Shown: positions 8,089 through 16,168 of the stretch, in pieces | Layout: every line of letters begins with the position of its first letter | Position numbering within the stretch: the stretch's first letter is position 1 | NCBI GenBank assembly: GCA_019234295.1 | Contig: JAFALK010000071.1 | Location: 1 to 52,718, forward strand | DNA: 52,718 bases | Source of the DNA: Roseateles sp. | Lineage (GTDB): Bacteria > Pseudomonadota > Gammaproteobacteria > Burkholderiales > Burkholderiaceae_C | Direction: 5' to 3' | The notes under the pieces: generated by a model | Told to the model about the DNA's origin: nothing | The model's input: only the letters and a program-made list of their open reading frames with translations | Database searches by the model: none | Program-made: the position numbers and the translations under genes

Positions 8089-8141
8089 CCTTGTGCAAGA
8101 CAAGGAGCTTTCTCGTGGTCACCATTTCCCCGCCTTCCTGA
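8089..8141 (+). promoter_or_regulatory. Shine-Dalgarno hairpin with an eight-codon reading frame
   Basis: CCTTGT (8089-8094) pairs with ACAAGG (8100-8105) around GCAAG. The right arm overlaps a strong Shine-Dalgarno AAGGAG (8102-8107), which is seven bases before GTG 8115. The frame reads VVTISPPS and stops at TGA 8139-8141, exactly where the terminator stem begins. This arrangement resembles a leader-peptide or attenuation element, but translation is not shown by the sequence; a chance Shine-Dalgarno is possible. Confidence 0.45.
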
Positions 8142-8194
8142 TCGCATCGCCCGATCGCCGCACCTGCACGGTGCGCGGCTTGGGCGCGATTTTT
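8141..8194 (+). terminator. Intrinsic terminator between riboswitch and fliE
   Basis: A long stem is formed by ATCG and CGCCC (8141-8144, 8148-8152) with GGGCG and CGAT (8182-8186, 8187-8190), enclosing an inner GCACC/GGTGC hairpin, and is followed by TTTTT (8190-8194). It lies 153 bases after the aptamer and 211 before fliE. It could be the riboswitch-controlled terminator or simply end a short leader RNA. Confidence 0.75.
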
Positions 8195-8405
8195 AATTCC
8201 TGACTTCCATCTGCGTCGGATGTTTATTCGCTGCATGGGATGGTTTTGTCTTGAATATTCTTCAGATCCTCCCGTGTTTGCATGGTTGGGCCTGTGGTCG
8301 AATATCTTCGATGATTTCGAAGGTGGGTTTTCGTTCGAATATTTTGGCGGGTGCGCGAGAGATTCAGGCGGCACATATAAATATGCTGATCAAGGGAGCG
8401 AATGC

Positions 8406-8756
8406 ATGAGCGCTGTGGTTTCTGGAGCAGGCATGGAAAACCAGGGCCTGGCCGTCCTCGGCCGGGAATTGCAGGGTTTGCAGCAAGACGCCGAGCGCAT
8501 CAGCGCCGCGGCCGACATGGGCATGGCTGGTGCTGCCGGCGCCGGCGCCCCGGGCTTCGAGCAGATGCTGCGCCGCGTGGACGCCCAGGACCAGCAGGCG
8601 CAGACGCGAATGGAGGCCGTGGAGCGCGGCGAGAGCGACGACCTCGTCGGCGCCATGCTCTCCAGTCAGCAGGCCAATCTGTCCTTCCAGATGCTCCTGC
8701 AGGTGCGCAACAAGGTGATGGGCGCCGTGGACGACCTCATCAAGCTGCAATTCTGA
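8406..8756 (+). CDS. fliE: Flagellar hook-basal body protein FliE
   Basis: A 116-residue MS-ring/rod junction protein, first gene of the plus-strand fliE-F-G-H-I-J run. Family landmarks are the C-terminal helices FEQMLRRVDAQDQQAQ and LVGAMLSSQQANLSFQMLLQVRNKVM. The ATG at 8406 follows GGGAG with seven bases between. The frame stays open upstream to 8220 but that extension is AT-rich, aromatic and unlike FliE. Expression may depend on read-through from the riboswitch leader and/or a promoter in 8195-8400. Confidence 0.95.
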   Translation: MSAVVSGAGMENQGLAVLGRELQGLQQDAERISAAADMGMAGAAGAGAPGFEQMLRRVDAQDQQAQTRMEAVERGESDDLVGAMLSSQQANLSFQMLLQVRNKVMGAVDDLIKLQF

Positions 8757-8769
8757 GGCGCCCATTCAG

Positions 8770-10488
8770 ATGATCCCGTCCACTCAGACGACCGACGCCC
8801 GGCTGCTGCCCGCGCCCGATTGGCGCCAGCGCGCCGTCCAGTTCTGGCAGGGGCGCCCGCGCCTCTCAGGCGACTGGGTGCGCAAGGTTTGGCCCGTGAT
8901 TGGCCTGGCCCTGCTCGGCACCACCGTCGTGCTCATGCTGCTGTGGCGCGACCAGTCCAGCTACAAGCCGCTGTTTGGCCAGCACGAACAGCTCGCCACG
9001 TCCGAAGTCCTGGCCGTGCTCGATGCTGAGCACCTGCCGTATCACCTGCATCCGGACAGCGGCCAGGTGCTGGTGCCCGAGAACCAGCTCGGCCGTGCGC
9101 GGATGCTGCTCGCCACCAAGGGTGTCGTGGCCAAGCTGCCGGCCGGCCTGGAGCTGCTGGACCACAACGACCCGCTGGGCGTGAGCCAGTTCGTGCAGGA
9201 CGTGCGCTTCCGCCGTGGCTTGGAGGGCGAGCTCGCACAAAGCATGATGGCGCTGGACGCCGTGGCCGGCGCACGCGTGCACTTGGCCCTGGCCAAGTCC
9301 AGCTCCTTCGTCATCAGCGCCGCGGACAAGAGCTCGGCCTCGGTCGTGCTCTCGCTCAAACCGGGCCGCCAACTCTCCAACGAACAGATTGCCGCCGCCA
9401 TCCAGCTCGTCTCGGGCAGCGTGGCCGGGCTGGACCCGCAACGCGTGAGCCTGGTGGATCAGCAAGGCCATCTGCTGTCGGCCCGTGTAGACCTCAGCGA
9501 AGGCTTCGACGGCGCCGGTGCAGGCAACGACGCGCAGCGCCGCGTGCAAGACGAAGTGCGCGGCAATGTGCGCGAGCTGCTGGCCCCCGTGCTCGGCGAG
9601 CAGAACTACCACCTGAGCGTGACGGCAGAGATCAACAATGACCGTGTGCAGGAAACCCGCGAGCAGTACGGCGACGCGCCCAAGGTCACCAGCGAGGCCA
9701 TGCGCGACGAGCAGGACCGCCAGCAGCTGGCCCTGGGCGTGCCGGGCTCGCTGAGCAACCGCCCGATGCCTGCGCCGACGACTGCAGCATCCGGTGCCGC
9801 GCCCGAAGACAACGGCGCGACCAATCGCAAGAACGCGTCCACGCGCCAGTACGCCTACGACCGCAGCATCACGCAAGTGAAGAAGAGCCGCGGGCGCCTG
9901 GAGCGCCTCAACGTTGCCTTGCTGCTGAACGACGCGGCCGCGCCCGGCGGTGCCCCCAAGTGGACGACCGAGCAGATCGCCAACATCGAGCGCGTGCTGC
10001 GCAGTGGCCTGGGCATCGATGCCGAGCGCGGTGACAAGCTCAGCCTCAGCGCGATGAGCTTCCCCAAACCGCCCGTGCAGCCGCAATGGTGGGAAGACCA
10101 CGACAACTGGATCGACGTCGCCGGTTGGGTGGGCTATGGCCTGGCCCTGCTGCTCGGCTACCTGCTGATCGCGCGCCCCGTGCTGCGCATGGCTCAGCAG
10201 GCGTTGGCGCCGCGTCCGGTGGCGCAACAGCGCGCCTCGGACATCAAGCCTGCGGCCCTGTCGCAAGCCGCCGAGGCGCCGGTTCTGACCGCCGCCGAAG
10301 CCCAGCCCGCGCTGGCCGCGGCCCGCACGGCCGTGACGCCGCTGCTGGAGAACTATGAATTGCCGCCGCCGGGCTCGCCCGTCGACGTGCTGGTGGACCA
10401 CCTGAAGGTACTGGCGGGCAAGGAGCCCGAGCGGGTGGCGGAAGTCGTCAAGCAATGGGTGCAGAAGAAAAATGGCCGAAGCGACTGA
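8770..10488 (+). CDS. fliF: Flagellar MS-ring protein FliF
   Basis: A 572-residue protein forming the inner-membrane MS ring, the foundation of the basal body. It has transmembrane helices at about residues 45-62 and 455-475. Between them is the YscJ-like periplasmic part (QVLVPENQLGRARMLLATKG, GLELLDHNDPLGVSQFVQDV, ARVHLALAKSSSFVISAADK, ASVVLSLKPGRQLSNEQI) and a low-complexity linker. The C-terminal cytoplasmic tail binds FliG. Size is normal. It starts 13 bases after fliE and its end overlaps fliG by 17 bases. Confidence 0.97.
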   Translation: MIPSTQTTDARLLPAPDWRQRAVQFWQGRPRLSGDWVRKVWPVIGLALLGTTVVLMLLWRDQSSYKPLFGQHEQLATSEVLAVLDAEHLPYHLHPDSGQVLVPENQLGRARMLLATKGVVAKLPAGLELLDHNDPLGVSQFVQDVRFRRGLEGELAQSMMALDAVAGARVHLALAKSSSFVISAADKSSASVVLSLKPGRQLSNEQIAAAIQLVSGSVAGLDPQRVSLVDQQGHLLSARVDLSEGFDGAGAGNDAQRRVQDEVRGNVRELLAPVLGEQNYHLSVTAEINNDRVQETREQYGDAPKVTSEAMRDEQDRQQLALGVPGSLSNRPMPAPTTAASGAAPEDNGATNRKNASTRQYAYDRSITQVKKSRGRLERLNVALLLNDAAAPGGAPKWTTEQIANIERVLRSGLGIDAERGDKLSLSAMSFPKPPVQPQWWEDHDNWIDVAGWVGYGLALLLGYLLIARPVLRMAQQALAPRPVAQQRASDIKPAALSQAAEAPVLTAAEAQPALAAARTAVTPLLENYELPPPGSPVDVLVDHLKVLAGKEPERVAEVVKQWVQKKNGRSD

Positions 10489-11500
10489 TTTCATGCTGCC
10501 GACGAACGCGGCCTCCCTGAGCCCCGTCGAGCGCGCCGCCATCGTGCTGTTGTGCATGGGCGAGGAGCCCGCCAGCGCGGTGCTGCGCTGCCTGGCGCGC
10601 GAGGAGCTGCTCGGCGTCACGCAAGTGATGTCGCGCCTCTCGGGCATCAAGGTGGACTGGGTGAAGACCTCGCTCCAGCAGTTCTTCGATGACTACCGCG
10701 AGCAGAGCGGCGTGCACGGGGCCTCGCGCACCTACCTCAAGCGTTCGCTGGACATGGCGCTGGGCGGCGAGATCGCCAGCAGCGTGCTCAACAGCATCTA
10801 CGGCGATGCCATCCGTCCCAAGATGCAGCGCCTGCAATGGGCCTCGCCCAAGTGGCTGGCCGAGCAGCTCAGCCGCGAGCACCAGCGCATGCAGGCCGTG
10901 TTCCTGGCCTTCCTGCCCAGCAGCATGGCCGGCGCCGTGATCGAGGCGCTGCCTGACTTCATGCGTGACACCGTTCTGCTGCAGATGGCCCGCCTCCAGG
11001 AGGTGGACGCCGAGCTGCTGGCCGAGCTGGACGAGATGGTCGAGCGCTGCATCGCCGGCTTGGGCCAGCAGGGCGCCAGCGTCGAGGGTGTGCGCCAGGT
11101 CGCCGAGATCCTGAACCGCATGCCCGGCCAGCGCCAGCAGATGGTGGAGTTGCTGCGCGCCCACGACCCCGAGGTCGTCAGCGAGATCGAGATCAGCATG
11201 TACGAGTTCTTCATGCTCTCGCGCCAGAGCGAAGCCACGCTGCTGCGCCTGGTCGAGGAAGTCGCGCTCGAGGTCTGGGCCGTGGCGCTCAAGGGCGCCG
11301 AGGCGCCCGTGCGCGACGCGATCCTTGCCGTCATGCCGCGCCGCCAGGCCCAGGCCTTCGAGGACCTGATGCGTCGTGGCGGCCCCATGCCCAAGAGCCG
11401 CGTCGAAGAAGCCCGCGCCGAAATCATCGCCCGCCTCAAGGCCCTGGCCGACGCGGGAGAGATCCAAGTCCAGCTGTTCGCCGAGGCGACGGTCGAATGA
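10472..11500 (+). CDS. fliG: Flagellar motor switch protein FliG
   Basis: A 342-residue rotor protein with FliG N, middle and C domains: LSPVERAAIVLLCMGEEPAS at the N-terminus, VEGVRQVAEILNRMPGQRQQ in the middle, and a torque-generating C domain (LLRLVEEVALEVWAVALKGA, AVMPRRQAQAFEDLM). The end KSRVEEARAEIIARLKALAD GEI-type tail is typical. It couples the MS ring to FliM and interacts with the MotA homologue encoded downstream. The ATG follows AGAAGAAAA inside fliF; its stop overlaps the fliH start by four bases. Confidence 0.96.
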   Translation: MAEATDFMLPTNAASLSPVERAAIVLLCMGEEPASAVLRCLAREELLGVTQVMSRLSGIKVDWVKTSLQQFFDDYREQSGVHGASRTYLKRSLDMALGGEIASSVLNSIYGDAIRPKMQRLQWASPKWLAEQLSREHQRMQAVFLAFLPSSMAGAVIEALPDFMRDTVLLQMARLQEVDAELLAELDEMVERCIAGLGQQGASVEGVRQVAEILNRMPGQRQQMVELLRAHDPEVVSEIEISMYEFFMLSRQSEATLLRLVEEVALEVWAVALKGAEAPVRDAILAVMPRRQAQAFEDLMRRGGPMPKSRVEEARAEIIARLKALADAGEIQVQLFAEATVE

Positions 11501-12189
11501 GCGTGATGCGGCCTCATCGCTTTCCGCCCTTGCTGCAGCTGCAGCAGGGCAACGAGCGCGTCGCCGGCTTGGCCGGCGTGCAGCTCCAGGCCGCGCTGGC
11601 GGAAGGCTTCCAGGAAGGCCTGGACAAGGGCTACACGGAGGGCCACGCCAGCGGCCTGGCCGCCGGCCAGGAAGAAGCTCGCCGCAAAGCCGAGGAACAT
11701 GGCTATCAACAAGGCTGGAACACCGCCCGCGAGGATGCGAAAGCCCTTTTCGCCGGCCCCGTGGCCGCCGTCTCCGCCTTGCAGGTGCAGCTGAAGCAGC
11801 TGCAAGACGACTACCAGAATGCGCTGCGCCGCGAGGTCGTGGATCTCGTCGAGCGTGTCGCCCGCCAGGTCATCCGCGCCGAGCTGACCCTGCGCCCCGC
11901 GCAGTTGCTGGCCCTGGTCGACGAGACCCTGGCCGCCATGCCCGCCGTGCCCCGTGAGCAGGTCCGAGTGCATCTGCACCCCGAGGACCTGCGCCGGCTC
12001 GAGGAGCTTGCGCCCGAGCGGGCCCGTGAATGGCAGCTCCAAGCCGATGCCCAGCTCTCGTCCGGCGAATGCCGCGTGCTGGCCGGTCATCGCGAGGCCG
12101 ACGCCGGCTGCACCCAGCGCCTCGAGGCCTGCATGAGCCAGGTGCGCGAGCAGTTGGGCGAAGCCACGATCGTGCGGGAGGGCGCGTGA
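11497..12189 (+). CDS. fliH: Flagellar export ATPase regulator FliH
   Basis: A 230-residue FliH/YscL-type protein that binds and restrains the FliI ATPase. The diagnostic feature is a run of GxxxG-like spacing at residues 30-70 (EGFQEGLDKGYTEG, ASGLAAGQEEARRKAEEHGY), then a coiled coil and a C-terminal domain (VERVARQVIRAELTLRPAQL, VRVHLHPEDLRRLEEL). It overlaps fliG by four bases, and its TGA shares a base with the fliI ATG. Confidence 0.94.
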   Translation: MSVMRPHRFPPLLQLQQGNERVAGLAGVQLQAALAEGFQEGLDKGYTEGHASGLAAGQEEARRKAEEHGYQQGWNTAREDAKALFAGPVAAVSALQVQLKQLQDDYQNALRREVVDLVERVARQVIRAELTLRPAQLLALVDETLAAMPAVPREQVRVHLHPEDLRRLEELAPERAREWQLQADAQLSSGECRVLAGHREADAGCTQRLEACMSQVREQLGEATIVREGA

Positions 12190-13508
12190 TGCTGAGCCAG
12201 GCACTGCGCCGCGTGGCCCTGGACGAGGTGCCTGTCGCCACGCCCACGGGCCGCCTGATCGCGGTCTCGGGCCTGCTGCTTGAGGTTAGCGGCTGTGCGC
12301 TGCGCGTGGGCCAGCGTTGCCTGATCGAGCGAAACGTGGACGACGGCAGCGGCGAGTGGATCTCCGCGCAGGTGGTCGGCTTCCGCGATCCGGTCGCCTA
12401 TCTCATGCCCTTCAAGAAGCCCGACGGCCTCGTGCCCGGCGCGCGCGTTCTGCCCGCCAGTGAGCGTGCGCCGCTGATGATCGGGCCGGAATGGCTGGGC
12501 CGTGTCGTCAATGGGCTCGGCGAGCCCATCGACGACCTGGGCCGCTTGGGCGGAGAACATCCACTGCCCGCCACGCCGCCGCGCGTGAACCCGCTGCGCA
12601 AGCAGAACGTGCATGAGCCGCTCGACGTCGGCGTGCGCGTGATCAACGGCCTGCTGACGCTGGGCCGCGGCCAGCGCGTCGGACTCATGGCCGGATCGGG
12701 CGTGGGCAAGAGCGTGCTGCTGGGCCTGATCACGCGCAATACGGTGGCCGACGTCATCGTCGTGGGCCTCATCGGCGAGCGCGGCCGCGAGGTGCGCGAG
12801 TTCATCGAGCTCTCGCTGGGCCGCGAAGGTCTGGCCCGCGCTGTCGTGGTCGTGGCGCCCGCCGACGAGTCGCCCCTGATGCGCCAGCGCGCCACCGAGC
12901 TTTGCCACAGCATCGCCGCGCACTACCGTGACCAGGGCCAGCATGTGCTGCTGCTGGTGGATTCGCTCACCCGTTACGCCATGGCCCGCCGCGAGGTGGC
13001 CCTCGCCCTGGGCGAACCCCCGGCCACCCGCGGCTATCCTCCCTCGGTCTTCTCGCAGTTGCCTGAACTGGTGGAAAGCGCCGGCAACGGCGAAGGCCCC
13101 GGCAGCATGAGCGCCATCTATACCGTGCTCGCCGAGGGCGACGACCAGCAGGACCCGGTCGTCGACACGGCACGCGCCATCCTCGACGGTCACATCGTGC
13201 TGTCGCGCACCCTGGCCGAACGCGGCCACTACCCGGCCATCGATGTGGCGCAGTCCATCAGCCGCTGTATGAGCCTGGTGGCCGACCGCGAGCAGCAGGA
13301 AGCCGCCCGCCAGTTCAAGCAGCTGCTGGCTCGCTACGAGCAGGTGCGCGAGCTCATGCCCCTGGGTGCCTACGTGCCCGGCGCCGATCCCGCGGTGGAC
13401 CGCGCGGTCGGCCTGTGGCCCCGCATGGAAGGCTATCTGCACCAGGGTACGCGCGAAGGTGCGGCGCTGGGCGACTGCCGCACGCAACTGACGGAGCTGC
13501 TGCAATGA
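12189..13508 (+). CDS. fliI: Flagellum-specific export ATPase FliI
   Basis: A 439-residue F1-beta-like ATPase. Walker A is AGSGVGKS (residues 168-175), GERGREVREFIE follows, Walker B is in HVLLLVDSLTRYAMARREVA, and the family signature PPSVFSQLPELVESAGNGEG is intact. It energises unloading of export substrates at the gate. The start is the ATG at 12189, coupled to the fliH stop (TGATG); the frame is open upstream but runs over fliH in another frame. Its end overlaps fliJ by four bases. Confidence 0.97.
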   Translation: MLSQALRRVALDEVPVATPTGRLIAVSGLLLEVSGCALRVGQRCLIERNVDDGSGEWISAQVVGFRDPVAYLMPFKKPDGLVPGARVLPASERAPLMIGPEWLGRVVNGLGEPIDDLGRLGGEHPLPATPPRVNPLRKQNVHEPLDVGVRVINGLLTLGRGQRVGLMAGSGVGKSVLLGLITRNTVADVIVVGLIGERGREVREFIELSLGREGLARAVVVVAPADESPLMRQRATELCHSIAAHYRDQGQHVLLLVDSLTRYAMARREVALALGEPPATRGYPPSVFSQLPELVESAGNGEGPGSMSAIYTVLAEGDDQQDPVVDTARAILDGHIVLSRTLAERGHYPAIDVAQSISRCMSLVADREQQEAARQFKQLLARYEQVRELMPLGAYVPGADPAVDRAVGLWPRMEGYLHQGTREGAALGDCRTQLTELLQ

Positions 13509-13948
13509 GCAAGCAGCTCCATGTCAACCTGGGCCGGCTGCGCGAGCTCAGCGAGCGCGCTCGCGACCAGGCACAGACGCACTTCGCCGAGCAACAGCGC
13601 CGGTGCGAGCGCATCGCCGGCAATGTGGACAAGCTCGAAGCCCTGGCTGGCAGTGCCGCGCCCACTGCGGCCGACGGTCGTCTGACGGCGGCCCTGCTGG
13701 CCAACCAGGGCGCGTACAAGGACACCGTGCTGGACCTGGCCCGCGGTCAGCGCAAGGCCCTGGACCAGAGCCGCGCCGATGCGGCGGCGGCCCAGGCAGC
13801 CCTGATCTCGGAATCGCGCCGCGAGGCCGCGCTGGACAAGGCCCGCAGCCAGGTCGGGGCCCGCCTGGCCCTGGACGCCCGCCGCCAGGAGCAAAAGCAG
13901 CAGGACGCCCTGGCCTCGCAAAGCTGGCTGCGCGGAGATCGCCCATGA
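13505..13948 (+). CDS. fliJ: Flagellar export protein FliJ
   Basis: A 147-residue, almost wholly helical coiled-coil protein rich in Arg, Gln and Ala, as expected for FliJ, the stalk of the export ATPase and a chaperone-recycling factor. Landmarks are the N-terminal heptads around LRELSERARDQAQTHFAEQQ and the C-terminal ARSQVGARLALDARRQEQK. Assignment rests mainly on size, coiled-coil character and position directly after fliI, with which it is coupled by ATGA. Confidence 0.88.
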   Translation: MSKQLHVNLGRLRELSERARDQAQTHFAEQQRRCERIAGNVDKLEALAGSAAPTAADGRLTAALLANQGAYKDTVLDLARGQRKALDQSRADAAAAQAALISESRREAALDKARSQVGARLALDARRQEQKQQDALASQSWLRGDRP

Positions 13949-14039
13949 AGCGCATGGATTGCTCGCAATTTAAGCAACGGCCGGCAACGGTCGCCCTTGT
14001 CTGTGGAGAACCCTCTTCACGAGCCCACAGGAGCGCCCC

Positions 14040-15425
14040 ATGACGACCAGCCTGAACACCGCCAGCCTCGACCCGACCAGCACCGCCACGAGCTTGGCCC
14101 AGGCCTTCGTGCAAAACCAGCAGCAGTTGCTGGACACGCAGAACCAGGCGATGCAAAGCACCACGCAAGCGCTGAGCACCTTGCAGACGGCATTGAGCAG
14201 CTTCAGCACCTCGCTGAGCAGTCTGTCTGGTCTGCCCGGCCGGAGCGTGACGCAGTACAGCGCTACCCTGAGCGACGCCACCGTGGCGAGCGCCAAGGCC
14301 ACGAGCTCGGCGGTGCCCGGCACCTATGCGGTCAGCGTGCAGCAGCTCGCGACGCAGAACGCGATTGCCTTCGCCAATATCCCGAATACGGTCGTGCCGA
14401 GCCCGCCCACGCCGGCCTCCACGATCACCATCACCTTCGCCAACGGCAAGACGGCCACCGTCAACCTGAGCGCCACCGGCGGCAGCATGAGCGCCTCCGA
14501 CATCGCCCGGGCCATCAACCAGCAGGCCGGCGGCCAGGCCACGGCCAACATCGTCTCCGGCACCGATGCCAGCGGAAATCCGGTGACGCAGCTGACCCTG
14601 AGCTCGGGCACCAGCGGCGCACAGGGTGCCATCTCGACAATCAGCTACACCAACGGCAGCACCGGCACGACCACGCCGGGCGAGATCGTGCCGGGCGTGA
14701 CCTTCGCCAGCGCCAAGCAGCTGACACCCGCTCAGGACGCCATCGCCCAGGTCAACGGCGTGAACGTCCAGCAGGGCAGCAACACCCTTACGGCCATCCC
14801 GGGCGTGACGCTCACACTGACGGCCGCCCAGGCCGCCAATGCGGCGCCTATTTCGCTGACCGTGGCCCGCGACAACACCGGCACCGCCAACCAGCTGCAG
14901 AGCTTCGTCACTGCATACAACGCGGTGAAGAAGTCCCTTGACACCCTCACCGCCATTGGCAGCGACGGCAGCGCCAGCGGCGCCTTTGCCAACGACACCG
15001 GCGTGCGCAGCCTCGAGGATCACCTGTCCAGCATGCTGCGCAAGAGCTTCAACGGCAGCACCTTGATGCAGCTCGGCGTGAGCGCCGACAGCAGCGGCAA
15101 CCTGAGCCTGGACAGTACCAAGCTCAGTGCTGCTCTCAACGCCAATCCGACCGCGCTCGACGACGTGCTCGGCAATGCCAGCATGTCCGCGCCCAGCGGC
15201 CTGCTCGGCTCGCTGAGCGGCCTGGTCAACGCCTGGACCAACGCCTCCACCGGCCAGATCCAGCAGCGCCAGAACTCGCAGCAAGTGATCGGCAAGTACC
15301 TGGCCGAGCAGCAGACGCAGCTGACCACTCAATACAACGACGCCTACAACCGCTACCTCGCGCAGTTCACGCAGCTGCAGACCTTGCAGGCGCAGATGTC
15401 GCAAACCCTCAGCATGTTCGGATAG
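14040..15425 (+). CDS. fliD: Filament cap protein FliD (LafB)
   Basis: A 461-residue hook-associated protein 2, the filament cap that assists flagellin polymerisation outside the cell. The N-terminal D0 segment (LAQAFVQNQQQLLDTQNQA), FliD-N fold, and the C-terminal FliD-C segment (DNTGTANQLQSFVTAYNAVK, ending LQTLQAQMSQTLSMFG) are clear. The start follows ACAGGAG with four bases between. A 91-base gap after fliJ suggests a new transcript. It opens a block in the lafB-C-X-E-F-S-T-U order of lateral systems. Confidence 0.95.
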   Translation: MTTSLNTASLDPTSTATSLAQAFVQNQQQLLDTQNQAMQSTTQALSTLQTALSSFSTSLSSLSGLPGRSVTQYSATLSDATVASAKATSSAVPGTYAVSVQQLATQNAIAFANIPNTVVPSPPTPASTITITFANGKTATVNLSATGGSMSASDIARAINQQAGGQATANIVSGTDASGNPVTQLTLSSGTSGAQGAISTISYTNGSTGTTTPGEIVPGVTFASAKQLTPAQDAIAQVNGVNVQQGSNTLTAIPGVTLTLTAAQAANAAPISLTVARDNTGTANQLQSFVTAYNAVKKSLDTLTAIGSDGSASGAFANDTGVRSLEDHLSSMLRKSFNGSTLMQLGVSADSSGNLSLDSTKLSAALNANPTALDDVLGNASMSAPSGLLGSLSGLVNAWTNASTGQIQQRQNSQQVIGKYLAEQQTQLTTQYNDAYNRYLAQFTQLQTLQAQMSQTLSMFG

Positions 15426-15444
15426 CCGGACATCTCTTCATGAC

Positions 15445-15831
15445 ATGAGCCACGACGCCTACCAGAGCTACCAAAGTACGCATCTCAACGCCCAGACCGC
15501 CCAGGCCTCCCCGGTCCAGCTCGTGCTGGTCTTGATGGACGGATTGCTGGACGAAATGGCACGCGCCCGAGCCCACATCGAGGGCCGGCGCTTCGAGATG
15601 AAGGCCAAGAGCCTGGAGAAGTGCGTCGGCATTCTCAACGGCCTGTCCAGCGCCCTGGACATGGACAGCGGCGGCGAGGTCGTGCAAAACCTCGCCCGCC
15701 TCTACGACTACAGCGCCCAACGCCTGTTCAAGGCCGGCATCGACATGGACCTCGTGCCGCTGGACGAGGTGGTGCGCCTGATGACGCAGATCCGCGGCGG
15801 CTGGCAGGGAGTGCAGGCCCGTCATGGATAA
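15445..15831 (+). CDS. fliS: Flagellin export chaperone FliS (LafC)
   Basis: A 128-residue helical protein with the FliS landmarks YQSTHLNAQTAQASPVQLVL near the N-terminus, LMDGLLDEMARARAHIEG and the helix LEKCVGILNGLSSALDMDSG. FliS binds the flagellin C-terminus in the cytoplasm to prevent early polymerisation. It follows fliD by 19 bases and overlaps fliT by eight. Confidence 0.94.
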   Translation: MSHDAYQSYQSTHLNAQTAQASPVQLVLVLMDGLLDEMARARAHIEGRRFEMKAKSLEKCVGILNGLSSALDMDSGGEVVQNLARLYDYSAQRLFKAGIDMDLVPLDEVVRLMTQIRGGWQGVQARHG

Positions 15832-16168
15832 GCACGAGATCTGCGCCACCAGCGCCGCCGTGCTGACCGGGCTGGGCAGCCGCCTTCGCGAAGCCGCGAG
15901 GGCTCGCAACTGGTCTGCGCTGATGCGCCTGGACGCCGAAGTGGCGGCCCTGCTGCGCGGTTTCAAGCGCGAGCAATGCCGGCCCACCGACTTGGCCGCC
16001 TGGATGCAGCTGCGCACGGCACACGAAAACGCGTTGCAGGACTGCCAGCGCGAAATGCAGCGCCTGGGCGAGACGCTTGAGCAGATGCTTCAGCACCGCG
16101 AAGGCTGGCAGGCCTACGCCGCCTCGCAGGATTGGCCCGTCGAACTCCGAAAGGGCGGTGCCGCATGA
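15824..16168 (+). CDS. fliT: FliT-like export chaperone (LafX/LafD position)
   Basis: A 114-residue helical, Arg/Glu-rich protein with no signal or membrane segment. Sequence signature is weak, but the position between fliS and fliK, the length and the helical pattern (WSALMRLDAEVAALLRGF, LQDCQREMQRLGETLEQML) match FliT, the chaperone of FliD. It overlaps fliS by eight bases and fliK by four, so it is part of the same translational unit. A different small flagellar chaperone is possible. Confidence 0.75.
   Translation: MDKHEICATSAAVLTGLGSRLREAARARNWSALMRLDAEVAALLRGFKREQCRPTDLAAWMQLRTAHENALQDCQREMQRLGETLEQMLQHREGWQAYAASQDWPVELRKGGAA

Larger units (their letters stand above)
7603..8405. other. 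800-bp divergent intergenic region between fliM and fliE
   Basis: This stretch holds no convincing protein gene. Lateral loci carry the sigma-54 activator gene lafK here; no AAA+ motif is encoded. Contents seen: a small inverted repeat CGAACA/TGTTCG (7758-7763 and 7774-7779), a possible promoter at 7856-7884, a GEMM-I riboswitch (7893-7987), three further hairpins, an eight-codon reading frame, an intrinsic terminator (8141-8194), and an AT-richer segment (8195-8400) with three GAATAT elements ahead of fliE. No -24/-12 element with GG and GC at the correct spacing was found. Confidence 0.8.

Noticed and set aside
7937..8374. Minus-strand 145-codon frame across the fliM-fliE gap
   Set aside because: It runs antisense over the riboswitch, hairpins and terminator, has no ribosome binding site and shadow-like composition. 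The structured RNA on the plus strand explains the sequence better.
7603..8405. Remnant of lafK or another sigma-54 activator
   Set aside because: No Walker A, GAFTGA-like or helix-turn-helix segment could be found in any frame; the gap is real non-coding sequence.
7603..8405. Sigma-54 promoters for fliE or fliM
   Set aside because: Candidates such as TGGACGGCAATATGTCA keep GG but not GC at the right distance. None fits TGGCAC-N5-TTGCA on either strand.
12087..13505. Minus-strand 472-codon frame opposite fliI
   Set aside because: It is a GC-skewed shadow of fliI, rich in His, Arg and Gln, without motif or ribosome binding site.
13949..14039. Sigma-28 promoter before fliD
   Set aside because: GCCGGCAA at about 13979 resembles the -10 GCCGATAA, but no TAAA-type -35 lies 15 bases upstream.
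13548..15404. Minus-strand 618-codon frame opposite fliJ and fliD
   Set aside because: It spans two well-identified genes on the other strand and has a Gly/Ala/Arg shadow composition.
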